From CAYLUN01 sp964386865 (GTDB taxonomy: Bacteria; Verrucomicrobiota; Kiritimatiellia; RFP12; UBA1067), in NCBI GenBank assembly GCA_964386865.1, contig CAYLUN010000053.1, positions 1-37,047 on the forward strand: a DNA stretch of 37,047 nucleotides, given 5' to 3'. Positions 32,501 through 37,047 of the stretch are shown piece after piece; positions within the stretch are counted from its first letter, which is position 1; each line of letters opens with the position of its first letter. The position numbers and the translations under genes were made by a program. Below the pieces are notes generated by a model that saw nothing but the letters and a program-made list of their open reading frames with translations, did not search any database and had not been told where the DNA came from.

Positions 32501-32819
32501 TGGCGACCGCAGGGTAAACGGGAACGGCAGTGGGGTTACGGGGCGGAACCCCGTAGCCCAAGTAGGCGGACGTGCCCGTGCGGCAAGACCGGAGCAGCCA
32601 GCCCGCGCGATGGTAATGGTTCGTTCCGGCCAGCAACGCCCGGTTCGGGGCTGATCCGCTCGCGGGCAGCGGCCCCTCATGCACCCAGGTGGCGGGCACG
32701 TTGTTGGTCATCAAATAATTGTCGAATTGCAGAAAGCGGTTTTCGGTCAGAGTGGTCTCTGAGCTGGCAAATGCTGTTGCATAGAGAAACAACGAGAATA
32801 GCGCAGAGTAGCAATTCAT
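23580..32819 (-). CDS. Giant secreted multidomain repeat protein (3079 residues)
   Basis: Probable exported or surface protein. It starts with a signal peptide (MNCYSALFSLFLYATAFASS); GGAAGG lies nine bases before the ATG. Order: an N-terminal module (28-370) with a RFLQFDNYL and HEGPLPASGSAPNRALLAGTNHYHR core; four InlB-type repeats (378-648), two identical; a second copy of the module (650-1000); a long region with beta-rich anchor-like segments (1000-2040); two chitobiase-C-terminal-like domains (2043-2210, pattern IRYTLDGSxPT); a right-handed beta-helix with GGAVYxG rungs (2217-2546); three more chitobiase-C-terminal-like domains (2570-2823); and a C-terminal part with a lectin-like fold, a DVDGDGHLTWQEY calcium loop and a tail ending RFFKAEARMP. 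The tail may be a sorting or secretion signal. Ligand is unknown; carbohydrate binding is plausible. No frameshift is seen across 9.2 kb. Confidence 0.85.
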   Translation of the reverse strand: MNCYSALFSLFLYATAFASSETTLTENRFLQFDNYLMTNNVPATWVHEGPLPASGSAPNRALLAGTNHYHRAGWLLRSCRTGTSAYLGYGVPPRNPTAVPVYPAVATNLAASLQNAYGAFIESPALTNGVGVIYFDAINNQPAYTNQLTVEIATNMVNVSTLEIIPTILPPSTNGLNYVWAPLDVFLLAAANSNDLVRYGRSVNVRKPLKVRVRQTNGVQAGQPSPDTAFAVVDNIRLSLPPAEVAVTNATAFSDSGGYKVRCFVSNVDTNVPATARVVTAYYRWLNLTNVWSEAAMAVAVGGEGDGNGNGERYEVMLPSQPYGGDLEFYVTCAFDGYWYAATDYTGLGYAGYPVENRSPFTSSFQTQNLAGVGLHLLTVNNGTGGGAYTNGQQVAIAATTPVGMAFSLWTGDTQYVDNAAAPNATVTMPSADIALTATFTNVYYTLTVNDGSGDGTYTNGQQVAIAADTLGGKVFLRWIGDTASVANVFAANTTVTMPASSVTLTAVYANLYTLTVNDGSGDGTYTNGQQVAIAADTLGGKVFLRWIGDTASVANVFAANTTVTMPASSVTLTAVYANLYTLTVNGGTGGGVYTNGQVVAISASVPVDKTFVQWTGDAAYVANATAPNTTVTMPAANVSLSALLSSLTSVLPDARFLHFNDYLLTNAPNAVWVHEGPLPGSGSAPNRALLAGTNHYHRTGWRLFSCRAGSAAYLGASIPPRVPNTAPTYPTVASNLAANLRYELGAAIESPVFTNGIGTIYFEAIINTMEPGQLTVETATRMQNTNTFDFVNELVTPTPSNQLDYYWEPVRVLDLLTTNAFTRVNHLLNYRGPIKLRLHRTGELNPLITARDTDFIVVDNIRVSNPPSDVTMDNTRNPFEPGYPSANTDLTVRCYVSNVGTDAPTDTRTVKCVYRWRHLDQVVYPWRTNLMTRVEGTGDGAGNGERYEAQLPPFSEVGNVEYFVVCEFGGSFYESPDYTGQGYKYPSEMISFRQYAINSSKTNTLDMAEYPMLLRPHASYYQSLYVRTDLPYDPQRPEPIPMVLIGDHQWQACVNIKSVGATNLSWRFEAAGKYLPGSEAASTGTICFAGIEGGQGGHVPYGGLCMATEATDARLNVGVDTGNYILLTLDTESLQYLACRGEYQNFNLWSAPVNIFSQSNGQNPKTGYYNNFDAWPTNQYRYGLDDDGQGIALEAIVGYVSSTNVYSRDPFGTPAYWLAGSAGYAAERTLVDNSINAIPGITPYRNLALRLRGGDGTLGLGYVHNRVATLPDGLKEFSFRCRLSEDANAYDVAYYRYGFTDYNYLVRATAKAVSDVSISPGNPSVSLMGYYRDPDNFYEYRVVQIADGRDTTGAISDKRVSNRLYRWKNGIPTLLVTSNMYVSAAPLTSISDSTPLEMRFYNQSSTNTIIRCKYGTSDNVLFFSDASTNRIQSGSFGFLSTECYASCSAVRAQPTTLDAAPTGAETYFLRQDSDVNFTADVANWYLPSGRYTARADVTPKGIYSVTPSQPMGIYVQDTTYGSTTEPTGPGTEGWRLYKTVTVNTYNYQRVTETVERWNSQYVMLEVMGGTASVTVDELSASSWHGVNAGLGAQNDYDWLATEAWIVSNKTSLGTAIRLESTRAAPSTDQAIRGPLIENGLGQMEFDCWVYKGPVKLTVQYASSIDANTWHDITSYVITNTSTAWSQISAFKGTRIPLQGFFRLLMDRRGNYTNGIIEIDNARVWDEPEVTHDSWLAYNAKITNQGSETNRYMLDRSKLCVLNNSTTLETSPQQLEFDPYVMSPELPMGLGRVSFYARAYTNNQAGTLHLYASTNGWNAREDLWFEIARFTNITNGLFKPFSFEPDDGRAYDAVKLGTLTSNEARRVCLDEVVIGEPIFPGFDITNVKLLMRTAQGGLSEHPQPLEGEDIDVEAELGQFFMSPSNISVYLSYFVGTNAWGIGNWPTGQTVTRQLLPETEGVGTTIYRTVPPGTPGIPTPQTGGITGQARYQVVQYYVWATYMGGRPLEVRQSRFVNPAWYHPLDLNASNAANGWSPYFITYPADSVVASPEISPPSGSCLSIYDNVEISCRTWGAIIRYTRDGTEPDTGSPIYSSPISCNQAGTIKAKAFKTLMVASATTVAEYTVFTEPPPAAPVISPESGTYGGIIKVNMTCPTEGASIRYTLDGSMPTVNSPLFTNPFMVMFATVIKARAFSAETNGGATTTTSYTFRNLLVDAARPDDSGNGKSWGAAKKTIQAAIDDALPGDTVVVTDGVYNAGTTITPAYSVSNRVVITKPIKVVSVNGPKVTFIEGAGVLNYGAIGAIRCVYMTNGELDGFTLINGCTFDTNQSASPYNNAGGAVFMTGFTTNATIRNCIIRNCKAYSGGAVYQGFSTNCTFEQNWAAANGGATYEGVVVDCRFVSNMAALSGGGSYNSTVSRSRYSANSANSGGGTFNGSIYNSIYVRNIANSGGGAEGGMLNDCTVVSNTAASAGGVYNGTCYNCIVWGNTRQDNTTDNYYSGSFRYTCTTPFKSGTGNISSNPQLAGTDEPRFWSGSPCQNAGNNAYVTTTLDILMNPRIQDTVVDMGAYEGGVLRASTPIFSPVSGTQFTNSLVVTVTNAPVFSTVRFTLDGTDPTTNSYLYTGGIQLEQTTVIKAKGFVGGMVDSATATATYSLIQTVATPLFVPASGWVATNSMVVTMSSDTADASIRFTADGSEPTMQSQLYSSPLTLSHNALFRAKGFKTGHIESQTATAVYTVIGTVDTPYINPVSGAVFSNTLAVTISCATPGATIRYTVDDSTPTPDNLPYSKPFKISRSATVRARVFKDGMADSSIAEAIYLKLLSLPEAVDATNLVFGTGGFSLWDGRQLTNAHDSVDAAQSGFIGDSQISWMETSVNGAGALRFWWKTSCEDDPTADNWDYLRLLVDDVEVLRVDGITAWTQVLVPVADGLHAIRWEYRKDESLSEGEDRAWVDQVVFLTGALVTVTTPVPVPFSWLDQFPLLLSLAGGDYELAASIDVDGDGHLTWQEYVTGSIPTDRDSVFRTLIAFSNGQSRVTWEPDLGTTRSYRVFGRTNLLYGAWGATTSGSRFFKAEARMP
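31061..31468. repeat. Two identical 204-bp tandem repeats in the giant gene
   Basis: Units 31061-31264 and 31265-31468 appear base-for-base identical. Each encodes one 68-residue InlB-like repeat (LTVNDGSGDGTYTNGQQ... to ...VYANLYT). The flanking repeats on either side have the same pattern but have diverged. The perfect identity points to a very recent duplication or to gene conversion, and the unit keeps the frame. Confidence 0.93.
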
Positions 32820-32869
32820 TTGACGATACCTTCCGACCAGGCGGATCTACATGACCTTGATACGTTTGA

Positions 32870-32899
32870 ATCTTAGTTCGCACATCACCCTTGATGCAA
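32870..32899 (-). promoter_or_regulatory. Putative promoter of the giant secreted-protein gene
   Basis: On the minus strand TTGCAT (32899-32894) and TAAGAT (32875-32870) are 18 bp apart. The start codon lies about 50 bp downstream, leaving room for the GGAAGG ribosome-binding site. Confidence 0.5.
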
Positions 32900-33065
32900 C
32901 AACAAATGGAAGCCCGCACCTGATCACATAGGGTTCAGCAACACCTCGCCACGCACAATGAGAGGATGCCAGATGACCGAATCCAAAAGCCAAGCGACAC
33001 CCGCCCCCTCCGCCTGATTGATGAGAAACTACTTTTCGGGAGCAACGACTCGCACGGGCCGAAGG

Positions 33066-33115
33066 CATCCCGCCAGCCAGAAGCAAGTATGCACTGGCTA
33101 CTGGCTGGCGGGATG
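33066..33115. repeat. Perfect 15-bp inverted repeat with a 20-bp loop
   Basis: CATCCCGCCAGCCAG (33066-33080) is matched exactly by CTGGCTGGCGGGATG (33101-33115). TGTTTGG follows on the plus strand, so the hairpin is only weakly terminator-like. It stands alone between the divergent giant gene and the GIY-YIG remnant. Its loop length is the same as that of the palindrome at 1704, but the sequence differs. Confidence 0.8.
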
Positions 33116-33280
33116 TGTTTGGCTATCCGCAGTTTCCGTCGGTAGTTTTGCCCAACGTTGGCAGGCCAGTTGAAGCGAAGCGCAGACTGACCAGACAGAC
33201 GGCGAAGGCTGTCCGCCGTAGCCTTGGAGAAGGTGGACTGAGTTGACGGGTTGAGTCGAATGTTATATCGAGCTTAATCC
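33116..33280. other. Intergenic repeat-like stretch upstream of the GIY-YIG remnant
   Basis: No gene is seen. The stretch contains a perfect palindrome CCAACGTTGG (33152-33161), a small hairpin AAGGCT/AGCCTT (33205-33210 with 33220-33225), and the phrase GGCGAAGGCTGTCCGCCG. From memory I associate that phrase with a dispersed repeat found near small GIY-YIG genes in uncultivated bacteria. Only one copy is present here, so this rests on recollection. Confidence 0.35.
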
Positions 33281-33523
33281 ATGTTTTATACCTACATCCT
33301 ACGCTCCCTCAGCCATCCCGAACAACACTACACCGGCTTCACGGCTGACTTGAGGACGCGCCTTTAGAAGCACAACAAGGGCGACGTTCCGCACACCTCG
33401 AAATTCGTTCCGCGGGAAGTCGAAGCCTGTTTCGCTTTCAAGACCGAGGCTCGGGCCAGAGATTTTGAACGCCATCTGAAGTCCGGCTCAGGGCGAACGG
33501 TCGCACTCCGGCATTTCAAGTAA
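33281..33523 (+). pseudogene. GIY-YIG nuclease-family gene with an in-frame TAG
   Basis: Eighty-one codons from ATG 33281 to TAA 33521 encode a small GIY-YIG domain of the UvrC-like (YhbQ) type. MFYTYILRSLSHPEQHYTGFTADLRTRL carries the motif as YTYIL...HYTGFT. The conserved Arg and Asn-containing helix is followed by HTSKFVPREVEACFAFKTEARARDFERHLKSGSGR, which has the expected glutamate and the family-typical end. Codon 29 is TAG (33365-33367), where relatives have a glutamate, alanine or similar residue before the His-Asn pair. Apart from this the frame is intact and close to full length, so the loss is recent, or the codon is read through, or it is a sequencing error. No other amber-interrupted gene is visible in the window. 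Confidence 0.8.
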
Positions 33524-33635
33524 GGCGGTACGACCCCGGCGTCAACGGATAAGCCGTGTTAGAGTACTGGTGATACATCGAGCCGGTGTCAAAGATCTCT
33601 TGTGAATTCATGATGCCGGATTCCTGATCACCCGA

Positions 33636-33664
33636 TTGACAACCCGCCGCTTACTGTCTACCAT
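33636..33664 (+). promoter_or_regulatory. Promoter of the mtnA-aldolase-mtnP operon
   Basis: A consensus TTGACA (33636-33641) is followed after 17 bp by TACCAT (33659-33664). The mtnA start lies 18 bases beyond, giving a very short leader without an evident ribosome-binding site. Confidence 0.6.
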
Positions 33665-33682
33665 ACATCCCATCTTATCCGC

Positions 33683-34792
33683 ATGAATGTCAACGGCAAA
33701 CACTACCGAACGATTTGGCTCAAAGCGAACGATCCCTCGACGGTGCAGGTGATCAATCAGCAGAAGCTGCCCCACGCCTTTGAAGTCCTCGACCTGCACA
33801 CGGTGGAGGATGCCCGCGCGGCGATCAAGGACATGGTCATCCGCGGCGCGGGCCTGATCGGAGCGACGGCTGGCTACGGGATGTACCTCGCCGCGCTCAC
33901 CTCTCCCGAGAGCGGCTTCCTCCCTTTCATCGAAGCGTCCGCGCGCATCCTCGTCGCCACCCGCCCCACCGCGTCCAACCTGGCCTGGGCCGTGAACCGC
34001 CAGCTCGCCGCGATCCGCGTCTGCCCCACGCGCGACGCGATGATCCGCGCCGCCCTCGAGACCGCGGCGGCGATCGCCGACGAAGATGCGGCGGCTTGCC
34101 GCCGCATTGGCGAATACGGCAGCGCGATCATCCGGGAAATCGCCGCGCGGAAGAGGGGCGAGGTCGTCCACATCCTGACCCACTGCAACGCGGGGTGGCT
34201 CGCCTTTGTGGACTACGGGTCAGCCACGGCGCCGATCTACGCCGCCTTCGACGCGGGCGTTAAGCTTCACGTCTGGGTGGATGAAACCCGGCCTCGCAAC
34301 CAGGGGGCGAGCCTCACGGCGTGGGAGCTGGGCCAGCACGGCGTTCCGCACGACCTTATCCCGGACAACGCGGGCGGCCACCTGATGCAGCACGGCCTGG
34401 TGGACCTGGTGATCACCGGCACCGACCGGGTCACCCGCAACGGCGATGTGGCGAACAAGATCGGCACCTACCTCAAGGCCGTTGCCGCGAAAGACAACGC
34501 CGTCCCCTTCTACGTGGCGCTGCCCTCCTCCACCTTCGACTTCGAGCTGTCCGACGGCGTGGCGAACATTCCGATCGAAGAGCGCGACGCGGGCGAGGTT
34601 CGGTTCATGACCGGCAAGTCGCCTGACGGGTCGATCGCGACCGTGCAGGTCTGCCCCGACTCGACCCCGGCCCGCAACTGGGGGTTCGACGTCACGCCGG
34701 CCCGGCTGATCACGAAGCTCATCTGCGAGCGGGGCGTATGCGACGCTTCCGAGGCAGGCATTCTCGGCCTGTTCCCGGAGAAGCTCGCGTGA
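33683..34792 (+). CDS. mtnA: Methylthioribose-1-phosphate isomerase
   Basis: Converts 5-methylthioribose 1-phosphate to 5-methylthioribulose 1-phosphate in methylthioadenosine recycling. The 369 residues fit the family. The conserved VIRGAGLIGATAGYG block is at 52-66. The catalytic cysteine is Cys168 in HILTHCNAGW and the catalytic aspartate Asp248 in ITGTDRVTRNGDVANKIGTY. ETRPRNQGASLTAWEL (201-216) is the usual substrate loop. Regulatory eIF2B subunits are homologous, but they lack this Cys/Asp pair. The stop overlaps the GTG start of the aldolase gene (GTGA), and mtnP follows with another overlap, so the three genes are translated as a unit. Confidence 0.95.
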   Translation: MNVNGKHYRTIWLKANDPSTVQVINQQKLPHAFEVLDLHTVEDARAAIKDMVIRGAGLIGATAGYGMYLAALTSPESGFLPFIEASARILVATRPTASNLAWAVNRQLAAIRVCPTRDAMIRAALETAAAIADEDAAACRRIGEYGSAIIREIAARKRGEVVHILTHCNAGWLAFVDYGSATAPIYAAFDAGVKLHVWVDETRPRNQGASLTAWELGQHGVPHDLIPDNAGGHLMQHGLVDLVITGTDRVTRNGDVANKIGTYLKAVAAKDNAVPFYVALPSSTFDFELSDGVANIPIEERDAGEVRFMTGKSPDGSIATVQVCPDSTPARNWGFDVTPARLITKLICERGVCDASEAGILGLFPEKLA

Positions 34793-35397
34793 CCAACGAC
34801 GGCTACATCAAGTATCAGGCTCAGCGGGTCGACGGCACGATCCCCGACTGTGCGGGGCTGGACGAGCTGAATCGCTGCCGCACGGAGCTGTTCGACCTGC
34901 GCCTGATCGGGATTTACCCGAACGGGATCGGCTATGGCAACGTGAGCATTCGCGCGGGCGGGTCGCGCTTCATTATTTCGGGAAGCGCCACCGGCGGCCT
35001 GCGCACGCTGTCGAAGGACCACTACGCGCTCGTGGAGTCCTTTGACCTGGCGCGGAACAGCGTGAAATCGGTCGGCAAGATTGACGCGTCGTCGGAGTCG
35101 ATGAGTCACGGCGCGGTCTACCGGGCGCTCCCTGCGGTGAGCGCGGTAATCCACGTGCACAGCCGGAGGCTCTTCGACGCGATGCGCGCCGCGCGCTACC
35201 CCGAAACCGATCCGGCCCTATCTTTTGGGACGCCGGAGCTGGCGGTCGCGATCACGTCGCTGCTCCAGTCGATCGGCGCGAACAACGGCATCTTCGTCAC
35301 AGCCGGCCACGACGAGGGCATCATCGCCTACGGCGAAACGGTCGAGGCGGCGCTTTCGCTTGTCAAAGCGGTCTACATGAAAGGAGCGAACGGATGA
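34789..35397 (+). CDS. Class II aldolase/adducin-family protein, likely 5-methylthioribulose-1-phosphate aldolase or dehydratase
   Basis: A 202-residue zinc enzyme of the fuculose-aldolase family. GTG at 34789 is chosen because it overlaps the mtnA stop (GTGA); a longer in-frame ATG at 34738 would lie inside mtnA. Glu103 (ASSESMSHGAVYRAL) is the likely catalytic acid. His122 and His124 (VIHVHSRRL) and His174 (TAGHDEGIIAYG) are the metal ligands. Between MtnA and MtnP two functions are possible: the MtnB dehydratase of the methionine salvage pathway, or the aldolase that cleaves the sugar phosphate to dihydroxyacetone phosphate and an aldehyde. The absence of any mtnC/mtnD/mtnW-like gene next to it favours the aldolase. 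The ATGA overlap with mtnP shows tight coupling. Confidence 0.85.
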   Translation: MTNDGYIKYQAQRVDGTIPDCAGLDELNRCRTELFDLRLIGIYPNGIGYGNVSIRAGGSRFIISGSATGGLRTLSKDHYALVESFDLARNSVKSVGKIDASSESMSHGAVYRALPAVSAVIHVHSRRLFDAMRAARYPETDPALSFGTPELAVAITSLLQSIGANNGIFVTAGHDEGIIAYGETVEAALSLVKAVYMKGANG

Positions 35398-36140
35398 GAA
35401 TTGGCGTAATCGGAGGCTCAGGCCTGGACAACCCGGACATCTTTGAGAACCCCCGCGACGAGGCGGCGATCACCCCGTATGGCGAGCCAACCTCGCCGCT
35501 GAAGCACGGAAAAATCGGCGGCGTGGAGGTGATTCTGCTTGCCCGACATGGCCGCGGGCACACCATCCCGCCGACGCAGGTGAACTACCGCGCCAACATC
35601 TGCGCGCTCAAGGAGGCGGGCTGCACGCACATCCTGGCGACGACCGCCGTGGGGTCGCTGCGCGAGGAGATCGGCCGAGGGGATCTGGTGATCATCGACC
35701 AGTTCATCGACTTCACCAAGCGGCGGAGCCTGACCTTCCACGAGTCCTTCGCGCCCCATGCGCCGGTGCACACGCCGATGGCGGATCCGTTCAACGAAGG
35801 CCTCCGCAGCCTGCTGATCGCCAAGTGCGAACAGCTCGGCTACCGGCACCACAAGACTGGCACCGTGGTCACGATCGAAGGCCCCCGCTTCTCAACGCGA
35901 GCCGAGTCGCGCATGTTCCGCTTGTGGGGCGCAGACATCATCAACATGTCCATCGCAGCCGAGGCGGTCCTTGCCAACGAGGCGGGCATCCCCTACGCCG
36001 CCGTGGCCATGAGCACCGATTACGACTGCTGGAAAGACGACGAGGAGCCGGTGAGCTGGGACGCGATCCTAGCGGTTTTCAAGAAGAACGCCGAGAAGGT
36101 GACCAACCTGCTCATCCATGCGATCCCTGAGGTGCGTTAG
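35394..36140 (+). CDS. mtnP: 5'-methylthioadenosine phosphorylase
   Basis: Phosphorolysis of methylthioadenosine to adenine and 5-methylthioribose 1-phosphate, the substrate of MtnA. The 248-residue product begins with the phosphate-binding MRIGVIGGSGLDN. It has the LARHGRGHTIPPTQVNYRANI block, ATTAVGSLREEIGRGDLVIIDQFIDFT, EGPRFSTRAESRMFRLWGADIINMS, and the AMSTDYDCWKDDEEPV motif whose aspartate favours 6-aminopurines over 6-oxopurines. Purine nucleoside phosphorylase II is a close relative; the DYDCW motif and the gene context favour MtnP. It is the last gene of the operon, and lgt has its own promoter 36 bp downstream. Confidence 0.94.
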   Translation: MRIGVIGGSGLDNPDIFENPRDEAAITPYGEPTSPLKHGKIGGVEVILLARHGRGHTIPPTQVNYRANICALKEAGCTHILATTAVGSLREEIGRGDLVIIDQFIDFTKRRSLTFHESFAPHAPVHTPMADPFNEGLRSLLIAKCEQLGYRHHKTGTVVTIEGPRFSTRAESRMFRLWGADIINMSIAAEAVLANEAGIPYAAVAMSTDYDCWKDDEEPVSWDAILAVFKKNAEKVTNLLIHAIPEVR

Positions 36141-36175
36141 CGAGTCGCCGGCGAATAACGCGCTGCTCATTTCGG

Positions 36176-36205
36176 TTGCGGAGTGACCCCGCCAAAGCCT
36201 ATGAT
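36176..36205 (+). promoter_or_regulatory. Putative promoter of lgt
   Basis: TTGCGG (36176-36181) and TATGAT (36200-36205) are 18 bp apart, the same hexamers and spacing as before the lipoprotein gene at 7171. The lgt ATG follows the -10 box by only 8 bases and has no Shine-Dalgarno sequence, as expected for a leaderless mRNA. Confidence 0.5.
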
Positions 36206-36213
36206 AAGCGGCC

Positions 36214-37038
36214 ATGCATTCGGAGCTGTTTCAGATCGGACCGTTCACCCTGCGAGCCTTTGGGCTCTGCATGGCGCTCGGCTTTCTTATTGGCTGGCAG
36301 GCTGCTGTCTGGCTCTGCCGCCGGACAGGGCAGGACGCCGACCGGCTCACGTCGCTGCTGACTTGGCTGATGCTTTCCGCCGTGCTGGGGGCGCGCGCGG
36401 CCTACGTGCTTGAACACTGGACCGCCGAGTTTGCGAACCAGCCGCTAGCCGTGCTCCGCGTCGACCAGGGGGGGCTGATGTTCTACGGGGGCCTAATCGC
36501 CGCCGCGCTGACGCTCCTGCTCTACGCGCGCCTGCAGCGGCGCCACCTTTTTGAGGTCACCGATCTGGTTCTGGCTGTGGTTCCCATCGGGCACGCCTTC
36601 GGCAGGCTGGGCTGCTTCATGCACGGGTGCTGCTACGGCAAGATAACCCAAAGCTGCGCAGGCGTGACGTTTCCGCAGCGCTCCCCCGCCTGGTGGGAGC
36701 AGGTGTCGGCGAACCCGCCGCTGCTCGCCGAGAGCGCGCTGCGCAGCCTGCCGGTGATCCCCACGCAGCTCATCGAGTGCGGCGCGAACGTGTTCCTCTT
36801 CGCGCTGCTCTACGCCCTGTATCCGAAGCGCCACCGCCAGTTCGGCTTCATCAGCGGAGCCTACCTGATCGGCTACGCCATCCTACGCTTCGTCATCGAG
36901 AACCTCCGCGGCGACCCGCGCCTCGCCGTCGGCCCGTTTTCGATCAGCCAGACCATCAGCATCGGCGTGCTCGCCGTGGGCATCGGGTGCCTGGCGTACG
37001 CGCTGCGCCACAAGCCTGCCGGCTTCGCGCAGGCGTAG
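36214..37038 (+). CDS. lgt: Prolipoprotein diacylglyceryl transferase
   Basis: Inner-membrane enzyme that adds a diacylglyceryl group to the lipobox cysteine of prolipoproteins, the first step of lipoprotein maturation. The 274-residue product has about seven membrane helices. The signature GHAFGRLGCFMHGCCYG (about 129-145) is complete, and the C-terminal RFVIENLRGDPR carries the essential arginine. The periplasmic motif reads GGLMFYGGL, with Tyr where the E. coli enzyme has an essential His; this variant is known in other phyla. It lies behind the mtn operon and is complete at the right edge of the window. The lipoprotein at 6857 is one possible substrate. Confidence 0.95.
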   Translation: MHSELFQIGPFTLRAFGLCMALGFLIGWQAAVWLCRRTGQDADRLTSLLTWLMLSAVLGARAAYVLEHWTAEFANQPLAVLRVDQGGLMFYGGLIAAALTLLLYARLQRRHLFEVTDLVLAVVPIGHAFGRLGCFMHGCCYGKITQSCAGVTFPQRSPAWWEQVSANPPLLAESALRSLPVIPTQLIECGANVFLFALLYALYPKRHRQFGFISGAYLIGYAILRFVIENLRGDPRLAVGPFSISQTISIGVLAVGIGCLAYALRHKPAGFAQA

Positions 37039-37047
37039 CGGCCCCAT

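Noticed and set aside
33150..33280. Integron attC-like site (GCCCAAC followed by hairpins)
   Set aside because: No matching GTTGGGC partner at the far end and no integrase or cassette array.
36214..37038. Loss of function in Lgt because FYGG replaces FHGG
   Set aside because: The Tyr variant is known in Lgt proteins of other phyla and all other signature residues are intact.

Overview
The window looks like a chromosomal segment of a GC-rich, uncultivated-type bacterium of the PVC superphylum, most likely Kiritimatiellota. The evidence is indirect: a giant secreted protein ends in a calcium-loop module of the DxDGDGxxTWxEY kind followed by a tail finishing in an FFK...MP motif, which I associate from memory with that phylum; low-complexity motifs invade intergenic and coding DNA; and the housekeeping genes (rnr, mraY, xer, serC, epmA, lgt) are scattered. 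No taxonomic marker such as rRNA is present.

Region 1 (1-10.9 kb) is mostly core genome. On the minus strand lie the 5' part of RNase R, a four-gene run read as mraY > double [4Fe-4S] protein > radical SAM enzyme > small membrane protein, an HU gene with a textbook terminator, and a lipoprotein with a metal-binding-like fold followed by a Xer recombinase. SerC is divergent from the lipoprotein. A DUF4886/SGNH-type secreted hydrolase gene (8481-9481) is split by a 65-bp insertion-duplication. fmdB and epmA form a two-gene plus-strand operon that ends at tRNA-Val(TAC).

Region 2 (10.9-23.5 kb) is an accessory island directly behind the tRNA. It starts with about 1 kb that I cannot explain: a 13-bp inverted repeat enclosing GCCGAAAC repeats, then very GC-rich repetitive DNA. 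It continues with a type I restriction-modification locus interleaved with other genes, all on the plus strand: hsdR, higB, higA-ImmA, a four-helix-bundle gene, hsdS, a REP-associated tyrosine transposase fused to a DprA/SLOG-like Rossmann domain, hsdM, and a TIR protein with about twelve 34-residue repeats. From the four-helix-bundle gene to the TIR gene every junction is a 4-bp overlap or a gap of 2-3 bp, so these genes are probably co-transcribed. This composite locus is the strongest candidate for an undescribed system: restriction-modification plus a toxin-antitoxin pair plus a likely NAD-consuming TIR effector, with a domesticated transposase-SLOG fusion translationally coupled to the methyltransferase.

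Region 3 (23.3-33.6 kb) holds a truncated XRE-type fragment, a 3079-residue secreted repeat protein on the minus strand (InlB-like repeats, two copies of a large N-terminal module, five chitobiase-C-terminal-like domains, a right-handed beta-helix), a hairpin and repeat-rich intergenic stretch, and a GIY-YIG gene with an in-frame amber codon.

Region 4 (33.6-37.0 kb) returns to metabolism: mtnA, a class II aldolase and mtnP are translationally coupled and match the set needed to recycle methylthioadenosine or 5'-deoxyadenosine to dihydroxyacetone phosphate. Lgt follows. All calls come from reading the sequence; no database search was run.
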